From Macrosoma leucophasiata (Eukaryota > Arthropoda > Insecta > Lepidoptera > Hedylidae): a stretch of DNA of 64,000 bases. The notes under the pieces are model-generated. The model ran no database searches. It was not told the DNA's origin and saw only the letters and a list, made by a program, of their open reading frames with translations. Below are positions 21,785 to 32,328 of the stretch, one piece after another (the first letter of the stretch is position 1; every line of letters begins with the position of its first letter). The DNA lies in the NCBI GenBank assembly GCA_036365455.1, contig JAWQUS010000019.1:12004001-12068000 (forward strand), given 5' to 3'. The translations under genes were made by a program, and so were the position numbers.

Positions 21785-21925
21785 GTCTTTTTTATGTCAA
21801 AAGATCGACAGGCAAGTAGACGGGCCACCTAATGGAAAGTGGTTACCGTCACCTATGAACATTTGCAACACCAGAGAAGTTGCCAACGCGCTGCCAGCCC
21901 TGAAGGACTCAGTCTGGCAGTCCAT
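21785..21925 (-). mobile_element. CR1-like LINE 3' end, inverted fragment
   Basis: Complement of the same family's end: 'gacaggcaagtagacgggcc', 'catttgcaacaccag', 'gttgccaacgcgctgcc'. It faces the fragment at 21158-21668. Confidence 0.75.
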
Positions 21926-22039
21926 TTATAACAGCCGACTTGCTCCGAAAGTACTGAACCGATCGAGTTGGAATTTAGTATACATATAGAACTCAATATG
22001 AATGTGTTGAGTAAGTAATAAGTAATAATTTCCGATTTG

Positions 22040-22214
22040 TTTTTATGTAATCGAAGTGGCGAACAAGCAAGCAGTTCACATTGATGTTTAGTGATGACTG
22101 CAGCCTATAGACACCCACACAAAGAGCAAGGTCAAAATGAAAATGCGTTACTACTGCTGAGGCCTAAGGTGTTATGCCTCTGTGCCGGAAATTACAGGGC
22201 CGTACATTACCACC
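22040..22214 (-). mobile_element. Family A, 5' part missing
   Basis: Runs from the T-side 'tttttatgtaatcgaagtgg' to 'gccgtacattaccacc', where the next copy begins. Confidence 0.75.
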
Positions 22215-22500
22215 TTTTTTTATGTTATGGAAGTGGCAAACAAGCATGCAGTTCACATTGATGTTAAGTGATGACTGCAGCCTATAGACACTCACACAAA
22301 GACCAAGGTCAAAATGCAGATGCGTTGCCACTCCTGAGGCCTAAGGTGTTATGCCTCTGTGCCGGAAATTACAGGGCCGTACATTACCACCTGAACGGAA
22401 CACGATAGTGCTGAACACTACCATTTAGCGGCAAGTATATTAGGTAATGCGGTGGTGCCTACGCCCGCGAGCTCCGTCACTGGAGCTCTACCACCAGTAA
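22212..22500 (-). mobile_element. Family A, full length, inverted
   Basis: Complete from 'ttttttatgttatggaagtgg' to 'gagctctaccaccagta'. It is joined to the previous copy at the string 'accacc', which occurs at both ends, so this could be a nested insertion or recombination at that string. Confidence 0.8.
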
Positions 22501-22754
22501 TATAGGCCGTGCGCAATATTCAAAGTAAGACGAAGCAACTGTCACGAGGATTTGGACCTTTTGTTCTCCCAGGTTTTAACTTCCATTAAATGTGAGCCAA
22601 GACATAGGTGTCGTAATTTCTAAATTATCAGCCGCTTTAGAATTTCATCGTTAGCATGCAGATAACTCCGAAACAAAACAAAAAGTCACGCACGCTCTGC
22701 GAATACGCTTACACATCGCTAGGGTTGCCACTTCACTTTATTTGAAAGTTTTTT
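22501..22754. other. Unassigned
   Basis: Nothing recognised. Confidence 0.3.
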
Positions 22755-23112
22755 TTTTATGTAAAGATGGTTGGAAACAAGCATGCAGCTAACATTGATG
22801 TTAAGTGATTACTATAGCCTATTAATATCTACACAAACCAGAAGTCAAAATTCAAAAGCTTTGCCACTCCTGAGTTGGAACGTCTCTTTGATAGTTATTA
22901 CACGATAGTGCTGAGTGCTGACCACTACCAAGTAGTGGCAGATATATTAGGTATTGCAATGTTGCCTACGCCCTCGAGCTCCATCACTAGAGCTGCACTA
23001 CCAGTAAACCAGTTATGTAGACCCGTATATTACCACCTGACTGGAATACTACAGCCCTGACCTCTACCATTTAGTGGCAAGTAGATCAGGTAATACGGTG
23101 GTGCTAAGGCCT
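22755..23112 (-). mobile_element. Family A, diverged with partial duplication
   Basis: A complete but old copy (22755-23005), followed by a second 5' segment ('tgacctctaccatttagtgg' and 'aatacggtggtgc'). Confidence 0.65.
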
Positions 23113-23154
23113 TTAAGGTAAGTTTTGTCCCAGCCCAGTTATTATGAATTATGC

Positions 23155-23380
23155 AAATAAAAATAAATAAAATAAAATACGCTTTCACTCACAGCCCCAC
23201 AGTAGGTATAAACCTGTGTCGTGGGTGCCGTTGTACACATACAACACATACACAAACACCCAGACCCGAAACAAATATCTGTAGGCCATACAAATATTTG
23301 TTCCTGTGCGGGGATCGAACCCGCGACCCTTCGAATCAAACGGTGGTTTTGCACCGCTGGACTAACCGGGTCGTCAAAGT
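23155..23380 (-). mobile_element. Family C tRNA-derived SINE
   Basis: Minus strand: the head has A box 'ggttagtccagcggtgc' and B box 'gggttcgatccccgc'. The body contains 'aacaaatatttgtatggcc' and 'gtgtttgtgtatgtgttg', ending 'gctgtgagtgaaagcg' with an AT tail. It is the best preserved of four copies (14475, 55880, 58985). Confidence 0.8.
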
Positions 23381-23764
23381 GCAAAGTGTTATAGGTATTC
23401 GATTTGTCGTTGACTTTGTATTATGTAACCCATTCAAACTACTATAAATAAAGGTTCCCGTTAGTTTCACTAGATGGCGCTATTCTCAAAATGAAATTGA
23501 ACGCTGTGACAACCCTACTAACTCTGAAACTGTACGCACATAAACTTTCAATTGAACTAAAGCACGTTTGACTTCAACACAGAAGCGCGGTGACTTTTAA
23601 TCACTTTAGACTCGCTTGTATATTTATATAGAGCTAAATGCTGACGAGTAAATAAAGCAGAAGCTATGGCGTTCAATCCAAATCACATGTCATGATAATA
23701 CGTGAAATGTAAACAAATTAAAATTAATCTGTATAGGGACCAGTGAACGAATTACCTTCTTATA
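23381..23764. other. Unassigned
   Basis: 'cactagatggcgctattctc' is a frequent insect repeat motif. Nothing else recognised. Confidence 0.3.
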
Positions 23765-23878
23765 TAAATATAAAACTGGCATCGGGACGTGACGACCCCA
23801 TCGCCCACTAGCGGAAGAATTTTCTTTCACAGGAAGAGAATTCTTCCACTGGTACAGTCAATCAACCGAATGAACATT
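23765..23878 (+). repeat. Family L repeat fragment
   Basis: 'gggacgtgacgaccccatcgcc', 'ggaagagaattcttccactgg', 'cagtcaatcaaccgaa'. Confidence 0.6.
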
Positions 23879-24577
23879 TATTCACTAGAGCTAAAGAAAT
23901 TAATCCTAGGAACACTCGAAAACCAGAAAGACTTGTTTTTAATAAAGCACCTAGAACTGCCATGCATATGAAAAACTCTTATTGTATGTGTATCAGCATC
24001 TTCAACAAGCTACCTGATTTCATTAAACACATGCCAGAAAAGAAATTCAAAACAATATTGAATAAGTTTTAATTTGAGAATGACATGTATTTAATAGCGT
24101 TGTGGAATACTTGGACCAAAAAATATAAGTTTGCAGGTTTATGTTTTATCTAGTACCTATTCGTTTTTATTGAAGGATCTAGCTGTGCTCGCAACTTTAT
24201 ATGCGTGGAACTTTAGGCAGCGCTTTTGGATATACATTTTGGTAAATTTTGAATCATACACACTTTTGGGTAGCTCAAAAAACCTAATTTGCAGTAATGC
24301 TTCTCTGAACACGATATTAGACGTATGACCATTGGGGATAAAAGCACACAGGCTGCTAGGATTGCGAAAAATTGCTAATTATGTGTTTAAACGTGCATCT
24401 ATCCTATGCTGAACCGTATTTTTCGAAAAGGCTATTTTAAACTTCTATTCATATAATTTTTTATAGAAAATTGTTACACGCTTTTGTAAACTTTCAGTCA
24501 ATTTTTAAACATAAAAGTCTAAGTCATAAGATCTATGCATAATATAATCACTCCGTAAGAGCCAGCAGAAGAGAAAA
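23879..24577. other. Unassigned stretch
   Basis: 'tgagctaccagtaac'-type family landmarks are absent. Weak similarity to LINE 3' ends around 23990-24075 ('caagctacctgatttcatt' and 'aatagcgttgtgg'). I cannot assign it. Confidence 0.3.
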
Positions 24578-24985
24578 TTTGAATATTAACGTTGTGCATT
24601 TTTACCCACGAATACCACCAACACTACCACCACCATCATCACCACCACCACCACCTACAATTTCATCACTACCACCACCACCACCGCCACCACTACAATC
24701 GCCACCAACGCCATCAACGCCATTACCATCACCAAACACCTACGCCACCAATGCCACCACTGATACAAACGCCACCAAAACTACCACCAACAACACCACC
24801 AACATTACCAACGCCACCAATGCCTCCACCGCCAGGAAAATCACCGCCAGCACCACTAACGCCACCAACACCATCACCAGAGTCACCAACAACATCTATG
24901 CCACCAACGACACCAACGCCACCACCACCACTACAAACACCACCAGTGCCACCAAAACCACCACCATCACCTTCATCATAATCAC
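24578..24985 (+). repeat. CCA/CCN trinucleotide array, about 400 bp
   Basis: Imperfect array of cca, acc, cgc and tca triplets. It opens two overlapping frames (Pro/Thr-rich and His/Pro-rich), which are by-products of triplet periodicity. No start context or flanking exon supports a protein. Confidence 0.9.
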
Positions 24986-25299
24986 ATAATAGAATAATGT
25001 GAATACCCTGGCTGAAAATGAATTCCATCTTTTATTTTGCCGTATGCATATCCGGAACAGTCATGCACGCTTAAATGTCTTTGCCTTTGGCGGCGTCGTG
25101 TGGCGGGTTGCTCACTTCCCTCTAAAATGGTCGAGGAGGGCAATGGCTGTCACATGCGTCATACTCGTGAACGGGTGCTGTTGGTGGGGACTGGTCTGTT
25201 CTGGTTTGCAGGGGCTACATCACATTTAGTAGATAGCAGTTTATTTGCATCTATGCTATGGACGTTGACATTATTTGATTTTTCACGATAATCTGTACT
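24986..25299. other. Unassigned
   Basis: 'cgcctttggcggcgtcgtgtgg'-like GC-rich patch near 25090; no recognised gene. Confidence 0.3.
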
Positions 25300-25660
25300 A
25301 GATTTAAGCTCTCATTTAAAAGAGCTCTTACTGAGTTTGTTGGGTAGCGGAGTTCTTCTCAGTAGTGACTGCACTTGGAACTCTGCTAAGTGAATAACAT
25401 TGATCTTGACGAATAAGTTTTTCTTTTTCTTCATTTATTATCATTGAAGGAATTGAAAAATTTTATGATTATTATGTTTTAACCAAATAGTTTAAATTTT
25501 AATTTTTAACTTACTATTAATATATGATTTTGCTTTTACTATATGTAATGGTTATTCGCTCTAGGTAGTTTATGATTTATTGACGTTTTGAAAGTATCTG
25601 TAAAGATCTATTCGAAATAAAAATATTTTCTATTCTATTCTATTCTATTCTATTCACATC
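25300..25660 (+). mobile_element. Probable LINE 3' end with (TATTC)n tail
   Basis: AT-rich 3'UTR-like sequence ending 'tattcgaaataaaaatattt' and then a pentanucleotide run 'tctattctattctattc', a frequent tail type of lepidopteran LINEs. Confidence 0.5.
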
Positions 25661-25844
25661 CGAAAGACGTCCATCCGTCTCCGCTGGACAAAGCCTTTCC
25701 CGAAGATGCTCCTAAAAGTGTTGTGCGTAGTAAGGAAATAATACGCCATAGTTGCCACGCTTGGCATGCTGAATGGTGATCATAGCGGAGATTGTTTCAT
25801 GCCGGGATGCTGCTATGCGGTATGCTTAATGTTATTAACAGAGA
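25661..25844. other. Unassigned
   Basis: Nothing recognised. Confidence 0.3.
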
Positions 25845-26720
25845 AAAAACCGGCCAGATGCGAGTCGAACTCGTGAACGAAGGGTTCCGTACAAAAAATG
25901 CCATAAAATTTCGTTTGTTGGAAGGCAATATACAACATAAGACCTAAAAATTCTGTGAAAATTTTAATTTTAATTTTTCTTGCTACCTATATTGATATCG
26001 AGAAAAAAACATACGAAAAAAAGCACGTTTATTGTATGCCCCCTTGGTCCGCTTTATATTTTCATTTTCTTATTTTTAGTATTCAATTTTGTCGCTATAG
26101 CGGTAACAGAAATACATAATTTGTGAAAATTTTAGCTTTCTAGCTATCACTGTTTATGAGATACAGACTGGGGACAGACAAACGGATGGACGGACAGACA
26201 ATCAGACAGCGGAGGATGAGTAATAGGGTCCGTTTTTACCTTTTAGATACGGAACCCTAAATAAGATAGATACAGAATAGTTTAAAAATATTCGATATGA
26301 TTCTTTAATTTGTCGTTACTTTTTTATTTCTGAACTGGTTGACATGAAACAAACAGTAAATGTTAAGTGAAACTTACCGCAATATATGAGTAAGTTAAGA
26401 AAATAGGACAAGCCATTTCTGAAATTCGCTAATTTCAGAAATGGCTTGTCCTATTTTCAACAAACAAACAGACAAACATACATTTTTCCGGGATAAAAAG
26501 TACTCAGAGTTGTGCGCCAAACATTAAAGTATAATTAAACCGAGTTTCGTAATCGGACCGGTAGATTTTGTGTGATGCTTGAACAAACAGACAGACAGAC
26601 AGACAAAAAAAATTCTAATCACATATTTGTGTTCGGTATCGATCTAGTAACATCCCCTGGTATTCATTTTTTCAATATTTTCAATGTACAGAATTTTATT
26701 ATAAGTATAGATTATATTGC
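25845..26720. repeat. Family G/H composite repeat, copy 2
   Basis: Partner of 3191-4008 with the same segment order. It contains a perfect 27-bp-arm hairpin (26400-26457) that copy 1 lacks. Confidence 0.7.
26400..26457. repeat. Perfect hairpin, 27-bp arms, 4-nt loop
   Basis: 26400-26426 is the exact complement of 26431-26457 around 'cgct'. It is absent from the homologous position near 3670 in copy 1. Confidence 0.9.
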
Positions 26721-26899
26721 ATGCTTCATAGATTTAAGCTAGTTATAAGGAACTATTTCACTTATTTATTTAAAACCTTTTCCTATTTTTTTACATATAT
26801 AGGTATCAAAAACAAACAAAGGAGGAACTATCATTGTTATGTCTATTATTTGTCATCCGATGTACCTAACTAATGCAATAAAGAAATTGAAATTGAAAT

Positions 26900-26968
26900 T
26901 GAACCGAAAAATGCGGTTAAACCATTGCAATGGGCGGTAGTAAGTACAATAACGCAAGATGGGATTAT
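26900..26968 (+). repeat. Family L end fragment
   Basis: 'accgaaaaatgcggttaaacc', 'caatgggcggtagtaagta', 'acgcaagatggg' correspond to 4965-5030. Confidence 0.5.
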
Positions 26969-26969
26969 T

Positions 26970-27232
26970 TACTGGTAGTAGAGTTCCAGTGTAGCTCGAG
27001 GGCGTAGGCACCACCAAATTACCTAATTTGTCTGCCGCTAAATGGTAGTGTTCAGCACTATCGTGTTCCGGTTAGATGGTAATGTATGGCCCCGTAATAA
27101 CTATCACAGAGACACAACACCTAAGGTCCCAGGGATGGCAACGCATCTGCATTTTGACCTCTGTTCTTTCTGTGGGTGTCCATAGGTTGCAGTTATCACT
27201 TAACATCAATGTGAACTGCATGCTTGTTTGCT
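26970..27232 (+). mobile_element. Family A, near full length
   Basis: 'actggtagtagagttccag' through 'gaactgcatgcttgtttgc'. It is fused directly to the RTE fragment without an A-tail. Confidence 0.75.
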
Positions 27233-27400
27233 AGCTTTCCACGTTTAACGTCCACTGCTGAACAAAGGCCTCCCCCAAAGAATGCCACAATGAACGGTCC
27301 TGGGCCGCCCTCATCCAGCGATTGCCCGCGACCTTCACCAGGTCGTCGGTCCACCTCGTGGGGGGCCTGCCTACGCTTCGTTTTCCGGTACGTGGTGGCC
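27233..27400 (-). pseudogene. RTE-like LINE, extreme C-terminus of RT frame
   Basis: Minus frame: 'RTGKRSVGRPPTRWTDDLVK', 'VAGNRWMRAAQDRSLW', 'SLGEAFVQQWT'. This is the typical end of lepidopteran RTE-clade proteins and matches 51232-51405. Catalytic regions are absent. Confidence 0.75.
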
Positions 27401-27437
27401 CATTCTCAGACCTACTCAATAGGCACACAAAATTTCA
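27401..27437 (+). repeat. Old repeat, left part, split by LINE
   Basis: 'tactcaataggcacacaa' ends in aaaatttca and continues, after the LINE, at 29556 as aaaatttcatgagaatcgg. Together they restore a known type of lepidopteran repeat. Confidence 0.6.
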
Positions 27438-29275
27438 ATTTTTTTTGATAACATTTCCAACTGTTCCCCGGCTGACATATGGAAGTTTCTGAAATCTATC
27501 GGTTTTTCTAAATCCCAACATATGTTACTTGGCTCTAATATTTCTCTTAATCAGTTGAACAATCATTTTGCAAAGAATTCTACCCTAGATCAACAAACTA
27601 AACTTCAAACGATTCAAAATTTGACTTCCATGCCTGTATTACACTCCTTTTCATTTTCTCCTGTAACTTGTGATGAGGTGAACAAATTATTATCTTCAAT
27701 TAAATCAAAGGCAGCTGGCTGTGATATGGTGAACCGAGTCATGATTTTTCTTATTTTCAATAGTATACTCCCTTCCATTACTCACATAATCAATTTTTCG
27801 TTGCTCACAGGAACTTTTCCCTCAGAATGGCGTAAAGCCTACATTGTCCCTGTACCCAAAGTTGCTAATCCCTGTTTAGAGAACCACTTTCGGCCGATCT
27901 CCATTTTGCCGTTCCTATCTAAGATTCTTGAATCAGTGGTACATAGACAGCTTGCCAAACACATATCTGAAAATAATCTCCTATCCCCATTTCAATCTGG
28001 TTTTCGGCCCAGTCACAGCACTGCCACTGCGCTACTAAAAATTTCTGAAGACGTTAGGTCAGGTATGGAAGATCGGCGGTTAACTATTCTAGTGTTAATT
28101 GATTTTTCTAACGCCTTTAATGCCGTGGATTATGATATCCTTATTACTATACTAAAGCAGGCTGGCGCCTCATCACTCGTACAGGATTGGTTCTCGGCTT
28201 ACCTTCACGGTCGCCAGCAGGCGGTGCGCATCGATCGGGATTTGTCTGATTGGTGTAACTTAACCTCTGGTGTTCCGCAAGGCGGTATACTATCACCTCT
28301 CTTATTTTCGTTATTAATCAATTCCATCACTACTTCTCTCAACTGCTCCTACCATTTGTACGCCGATGATTTACAACTCTACACACAAGCTGATCCCGAC
28401 AATTTGGCGCTTGGAATATCTAGTATAAACAAAAATCTGGAACAAATTCTATTATGGTCTAAAAAATTTGGTATCACAGTTAATGTCAACAAGTGTCAAG
28501 CAATAATTTTGGGCAGTATGTCGTTTATTAAGAGAATTGATGTAAAACTTCTATCGCCTGTTGTATTTGATAATATTGTAATTCCTTTCTCTCCGTTCGT
28601 AAAAAGTTTGGGCTTGTATTTTGATTCTAATCTTAATTGGTTTAAACAAGTTATGACAATCAGTCAGAATGTCACTGCTTCGCTGCGGTCTCTGTACAGA
28701 TTTAAAAATTTCTTACCTACTAGTACAAAACGATTATTAGTTCAATCTCTTGTGTTACCCATCATTGATTATGCTGATGTCTGCTTTCCGGATCTTTCCC
28801 AGGAACTTTTGAATAAATTGGATCGTATTTTAAATAATTGTATTCGCTTCATTTACGGACTCCGAAAATATGATCACATATCGTCTTACCGAAATAAACT
28901 GAAGTGGCTTCCCATCCGGCAACGACGATCTGTCAGGATGCTTTGCTTATTGTTTTCAATCCTTAACGATCCTAATGCTCCCGACTATTTAAAACTCAAT
29001 TTTCAAATTCTGGGCGACTCTCACACTCTTAGTCTCCGTTCATCGGAATATCTTGCTCTCCGTCTTCCTTCACACAAAACCGGTTTCATGGCAAACTCTT
29101 TCACAGTTTCGGCAATAAAACTCTGGAATTCGCTACCCGTGGATATAAGAAAAGCTCCTAGTAAATTCACTTTCAAACGTAAGCTCCGTGACTATTATCT
29201 TAAGATGCCTTGAGTTCTTTTCTTTACAATATTGAATTCGTCTTTCTTTTACTAAATTATTATTATGTATGTATA

Positions 29276-29315
<40 letters not shown>

Positions 29316-29555
29316 TTATATTTAATATGTATTTATGTGTGTATTTATATCATAATATATATCATTAGGCTATTTAGTTTAATGTAAGTTTATTATACTT
29401 ACTGCCTTATTCTTTTCTTTCGCGAAATTTTCAATTGCACTACCATATTGACTTTTCTACACTACCTTAAGGTTGACTGGTAGAGAATGCTACCTAGCAT
29501 TAAGTCCGCCTCATGTACTTTTATTGTGCTTGGAAGATTAAATAAATAAATAAAT
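27438..29555 (+). mobile_element. Daphne/CR1-like LINE, 5'-truncated, with AATA-type tail
   Basis: The frame opens at about 27447 and ends at 29213, followed by an AT-rich 3' region with a (TA)n run (29282-29312) and an (AATA)n tail at 29540-29555. The 9-bp sequence aaaatttca flanks it at 27429-27437 and 29556-29564. Relatives: the inverted 3' end at 46541-47004. Confidence 0.8.
27447..29213 (+). CDS. Non-LTR reverse transcriptase, C-terminal two thirds, intact frame
   Basis: Uninterrupted from 'DNISNCSPADIWKFLKSIG' (27447) through Met at 27522 (563 residues from there). Counting from that Met: 'FRPISILPFLSKILE' at 123-137, 'GFRPSHST' at 160-167, the first catalytic Asp in 'LIDFSNAFNAVD' (about 194), GVPQGGILSPLLF at 250-262 and YADD at 280-283. 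A thumb and tail region follows, ending 'VSAIKLWNSLPVDIRKAPS'. The C-terminal 'RFIYGLRKYDHISSYRNKLK' is typical of Daphne/CR1-type elements. The apurinic endonuclease domain is missing because of 5' truncation. The lack of stops suggests a fairly recent copy; it cannot act on its own. Confidence 0.85.
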   Translation, partial: DNISNCSPADIWKFLKSIGFSKSQHMLLGSNISLNQLNNHFAKNSTLDQQTKLQTIQNLTSMPVLHSFSFSPVTCDEVNKLLSSIKSKAAGCDMVNRVMIFLIFNSILPSITHIINFSLLTGTFPSEWRKAYIVPVPKVANPCLENHFRPISILPFLSKILESVVHRQLAKHISENNLLSPFQSGFRPSHSTATALLKISEDVRSGMEDRRLTILVLIDFSNAFNAVDYDILITILKQAGASSLVQDWFSAYLHGRQQAVRIDRDLSDWCNLTSGVPQGGILSPLLFSLLINSITTSLNCSYHLYADDLQLYTQADPDNLALGISSINKNLEQILLWSKKFGITVNVNKCQAIILGSMSFIKRIDVKLLSPVVFDNIVIPFSPFVKSLGLYFDSNLNWFKQVMTISQNVTASLRSLYRFKNFLPTSTKRLLVQSLVLPIIDYADVCFPDLSQELLNKLDRILNNCIRFIYGLRKYDHISSYRNKLKWLPIRQRRSVRMLCLLFSILNDPNAPDYLKLNFQILGDSHTLSLRSSEYLALRLPSHKTGFMANSFTVSAIKLWNSLPVDIRKAPSKFTFKRKLRDYYLKMP

Positions 29556-29645
29556 AAAATTTCATGAGAATCGGTAAAGCCGTTTCAGAGGAATATGGTA
29601 ACTAACATTGTGACACTATAATTTGACATATAGAAATCATCCCAT
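29556..29645 (+). repeat. Old repeat, right part
   Basis: 'tgagaatcggtaaagccg', 'aggaatatggtaactaac' and 'ttgtgacac' continue the sequence interrupted at 27437. Confidence 0.6.
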
Positions 29646-30184
29646 AATCCTTGCTCCATCAATTTACCCCTTTTTTCCTAATTATATCGACTATATCGAT
29701 AAGACTTTAAGAGCATCCTTAGAGTTCCATCCGTCTGTAATGTCAATAATTGACAATGCTCATGACGTCTATGAAAAAACTAAATAGCAAATTACATGCA
29801 TACGAAGAAAAGAGATATCAAATGTTTTAATACGTCAAAGAACAAAACATGACCAGCGTAAATTGAGCTACCATGAATTTTATTCTGTATTATGTATCGA
29901 TTTATTATGTGTATTAAAATACTGAGCGGTGAAAAGAAATACCATCCTTTTTTAAATTAGAAGTGTTAGTGGTTTTACTACACCATCTCACACTGCAACT
30001 CGGCATTTTATGTTTTTTTATTCGTTTTATTTTTGAAAATTTTATGTACTCTCAGATCACGGAAGTGGTTGGGAGGACCAAATGAACATTTTAAGATGGC
30101 GGATAATATCAGCTAGATTTAGCGTATGCATTGACAGAAACCGTTCCCCAATCATGAGGTGTCTATTGGATCCACATCGACTAT
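29646..30184. other. Unassigned stretch
   Basis: No frame or repeat landmarks recognised. Confidence 0.35.
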
Positions 30185-30342
30185 AGATTAGGTGTTATGC
30201 CTCTGTGCCGGAAATTACATTACCACCTGACTGGAAAACGATAGTGCTCAACACTAACATTTAGCGGCAAGTAATTAAGTAATGCGGTGGTGCCAACGCC
30301 TGCGCACTCCGTCACTGGAGTTCTACCGCCAATATTGTTAGA
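30185..30342 (-). mobile_element. Family A, 5' half, inverted
   Basis: 'aggtgttatgcctctgtgcc' through 'tcactggagttctaccgcc'. The 3' half is absent. Confidence 0.7.
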
Positions 30343-30417
30343 ACTTAAATTGCATCCTCGTGAAGCCGGTGCGGGCCGTTAGTCATCTATATCAACATTA
30401 CAAAGAGGTAAAGTTTG

Positions 30418-30703
30418 TAAAGGAGATGTTGCAAAAATGTATGGACCTCCGGCCATGTATTGTACACAATATCATTAACTGGCAAAATCAATATAAAAAC
30501 GTTTTTTACTGCATATTTTCACTTATTTAGCTTTGTTTGCAGTTACAAAATATTATTTGCAGTTAGAATTGCAACTCAAACCAACATGGCGAATATGGCG
30601 GGCGATGTCATTTTGACATTTTAATTTTTTAAATTGTTTTTTGATTAGATAGAACTTGGAGAAAAAAGTAATATTTTCTGAATACTATCGAAATCGATTT
30701 CAT
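30418..30703 (+). repeat. Family I repeat, left part, interrupted
   Basis: Starts 'aaaggagatgttgcaaaaatg' and runs to 'actatcgaaatcgatttc', in register with the complement of 4090-4396. The rest resumes at about 36912 ('aatcgatttcc') after the large transposon. The outer ends (30424 and 37122) are complementary (aaggagatgttgc), so family I is itself a TIR-bearing element. Confidence 0.7.
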
Positions 30704-30704
30704 G

Positions 30705-30741
30705 TCGTCACTGGAAAGGCAAAATGACTAAAGCGCCAAAA
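30705..30741 (+). repeat. Left terminal inverted repeat
   Basis: Pairs with 36853-36889 at 35 of 37 positions. After a 7-base insertion, a further short match 'aaagtgc' continues inward. Confidence 0.85.
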
Positions 30742-30840
30742 TACCTAAAGTGCGTTTTTTATACCGTTGAGTTTGGTTTTTTTTTCTCTACAAAATGGTC
30801 TAGGTCTCATTGCAATCTGAGGATTAATTAAAAAGATAGT

Positions 30841-31410
30841 GGCGCTTTAGCAGCGACGATTTTCGTTTTTCTCGATCTGTCTCTTTTACTTACCCAATAA
30901 AAAAATTGTATTTATTTTTTATATTGTCCGTTAGCTTTTTTTCTTTACTGAGATATGCTTGTCGAGCTATGATTAGAAGCCTAAAATACACAATTCAGAC
31001 GATTTGTGTTGTTTTAGTATTTTTGCTTTCCGCAAATCGTAACAAAAAGGTCACTTAGTAAATTTGCCATACATGACAAATGATGGACATAAGCGCTTAG
31101 TACTTTTGCCCTTCGAGATTTTTGAGATAATACTCTTTTTAGTAACTTTGCTATAGTGATCTACATTTTTAAATGAGTATTAAGCTCATTTGGTGTTTTA
31201 TTTATTTGCTGAAAAGGTATTTGTAGTTGTTAAAACTATACTAAAAAAAAACATGGTGGTACATTCAGTATTAGAATTATTGAATCTTATGATAAGATGG
31301 CAGTTTAGTCTATTGCAGCTTTATTTTTCAAGCAATTTTGTTATGATAGTTACTATTCAGGATCATAAGTTTGAAACGTCGTGCATAACCATTGGCGCTT
31401 TAGTCGTCTT
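30841..31410 (+). promoter_or_regulatory. Subterminal copies of the TIR motif
   Basis: ggcgctttag (30841), cacttagtaaatttgcc (31052), gcgcttagtacttttgcc (31093), ttagtaactttgct (31139) and ggcgctttagtcgtctt (31394) all resemble the inner TIR. Such arrays are often transposase-binding sites in DNA transposons; the function here is inferred. Confidence 0.5.
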
Positions 31411-31723
31411 CGTGCCGCCGTAAGAGACGTACGTTTTGTTTGTGTGCAAAGATATCGAAGTATTTATTTATTGATTATACCTGTGACTACGTAAGTACAT
31501 TTTGTTCTTTCTATTTGCTTGTGCCATATTCTATGGAATTAAACTTTAATTCTGTAAAATGTAAATAGTAATAGTTTTAATTTAGTAATAGGTAGGTAGT
31601 TAATTAAACATCTTATTACATCACGTTTTATTTGCATGTTTATTTCATTAAACTTTAGGTAGGAAGGACTGTGCCTGTGTAAGTCTCTAAGAGTTGTATT
31701 AAAACTTAGGTCTTCATGATCTT

Positions 31724-31779
31724 AAACTTTATTTGATATACCATAAGGCGATTGCCTTATGGTATATTAAATAAAGTTT
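31724..31779. repeat. Hairpin, 26-bp arms (one mismatch), 4-nt loop
   Basis: 31724-31749 pairs with 31754-31779 around 'gatt'. It sits at the junction between transposon sequence and the 3' end of the inverted SINE. Confidence 0.9.
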
Positions 31780-31787
31780 TATGTATG

Positions 31788-32075
31788 CAACTTCACGCCT
31801 GTAATCCCCGAAGGGATAGGCAGAGGTGAATGCATGCATGCAAACACCCACGAACCGCCAGTTACATTTTGGTCCCATGTAATAGGGGGCGAGCCTATTG
31901 CCATCACCGGGCACATTTTCCAAACTCCGGGGGTGCCATTGGGAACTTCTAATCATTAGAAAAACCTTCTAAGCATAGAAAATCCCAATATCACTTAGTC
32001 GCAAACCCGGGAATCGAACCCGGGACCTCAGGCGTAAGGTAGCGGCCTCCTACCACTACGCCACCGAGGCAGTTA
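31788..32075 (-). mobile_element. Family B tRNA-derived SINE, full length, inside the transposon
   Basis: The head at the right reads on the minus strand 'ctgcctcggtggcgtagtgg', with B box 'gggttcgattcccggg' intact. This is the best preserved head in the window. The tail is at the left ('gcaacttcacgcctgtaatcc'). Confidence 0.85.
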
Positions 32076-32091
32076 ATAAAGTTTTATAATA

Positions 32092-32285
32092 CTAAACTGC
32101 CTCGGTGGCGTAGTGATAGGAGGCCGCTACCATAATATGAGGTCCCAGGTTCGATTCCCAGGTCGGGGACTAAGTGATATTGGGATTTTTCTATGTTTAG
32201 AAGGTTTTTCTGTGAATGGATGCTTGAATGCATGCATTCACCTCTACCTACCCCTTTGAGGTTTACAGGCGTGAAGTTACATATA
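32092..32285 (+). mobile_element. Family B SINE, internally deleted, facing the previous copy
   Basis: Head 'ctgcctcggtggcgtagtg' with B box 'aggttcgattcccagg', then the end 'gcatgcattcacctctacc' to 'ttacaggcgtgaagttac'. The middle 150 bases are missing. It ends 43 bp before the start codon of the transposon gene. Confidence 0.8.
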
Positions 32286-32328
32286 CATATTATATTACTA
32301 ATATTTACAGAAAAATTCCAACGCTATT

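Noticed and set aside
24592..24981. His/Pro-rich and Pro/Thr-rich proteins
   Set aside because: Artefacts of triplet repeats; both frames stay open because the repeat lacks stop triplets.
31990..32160. Functional tRNA genes in family B heads
   Set aside because: Only A/B boxes are kept; the same heads recur with SINE bodies throughout the window.
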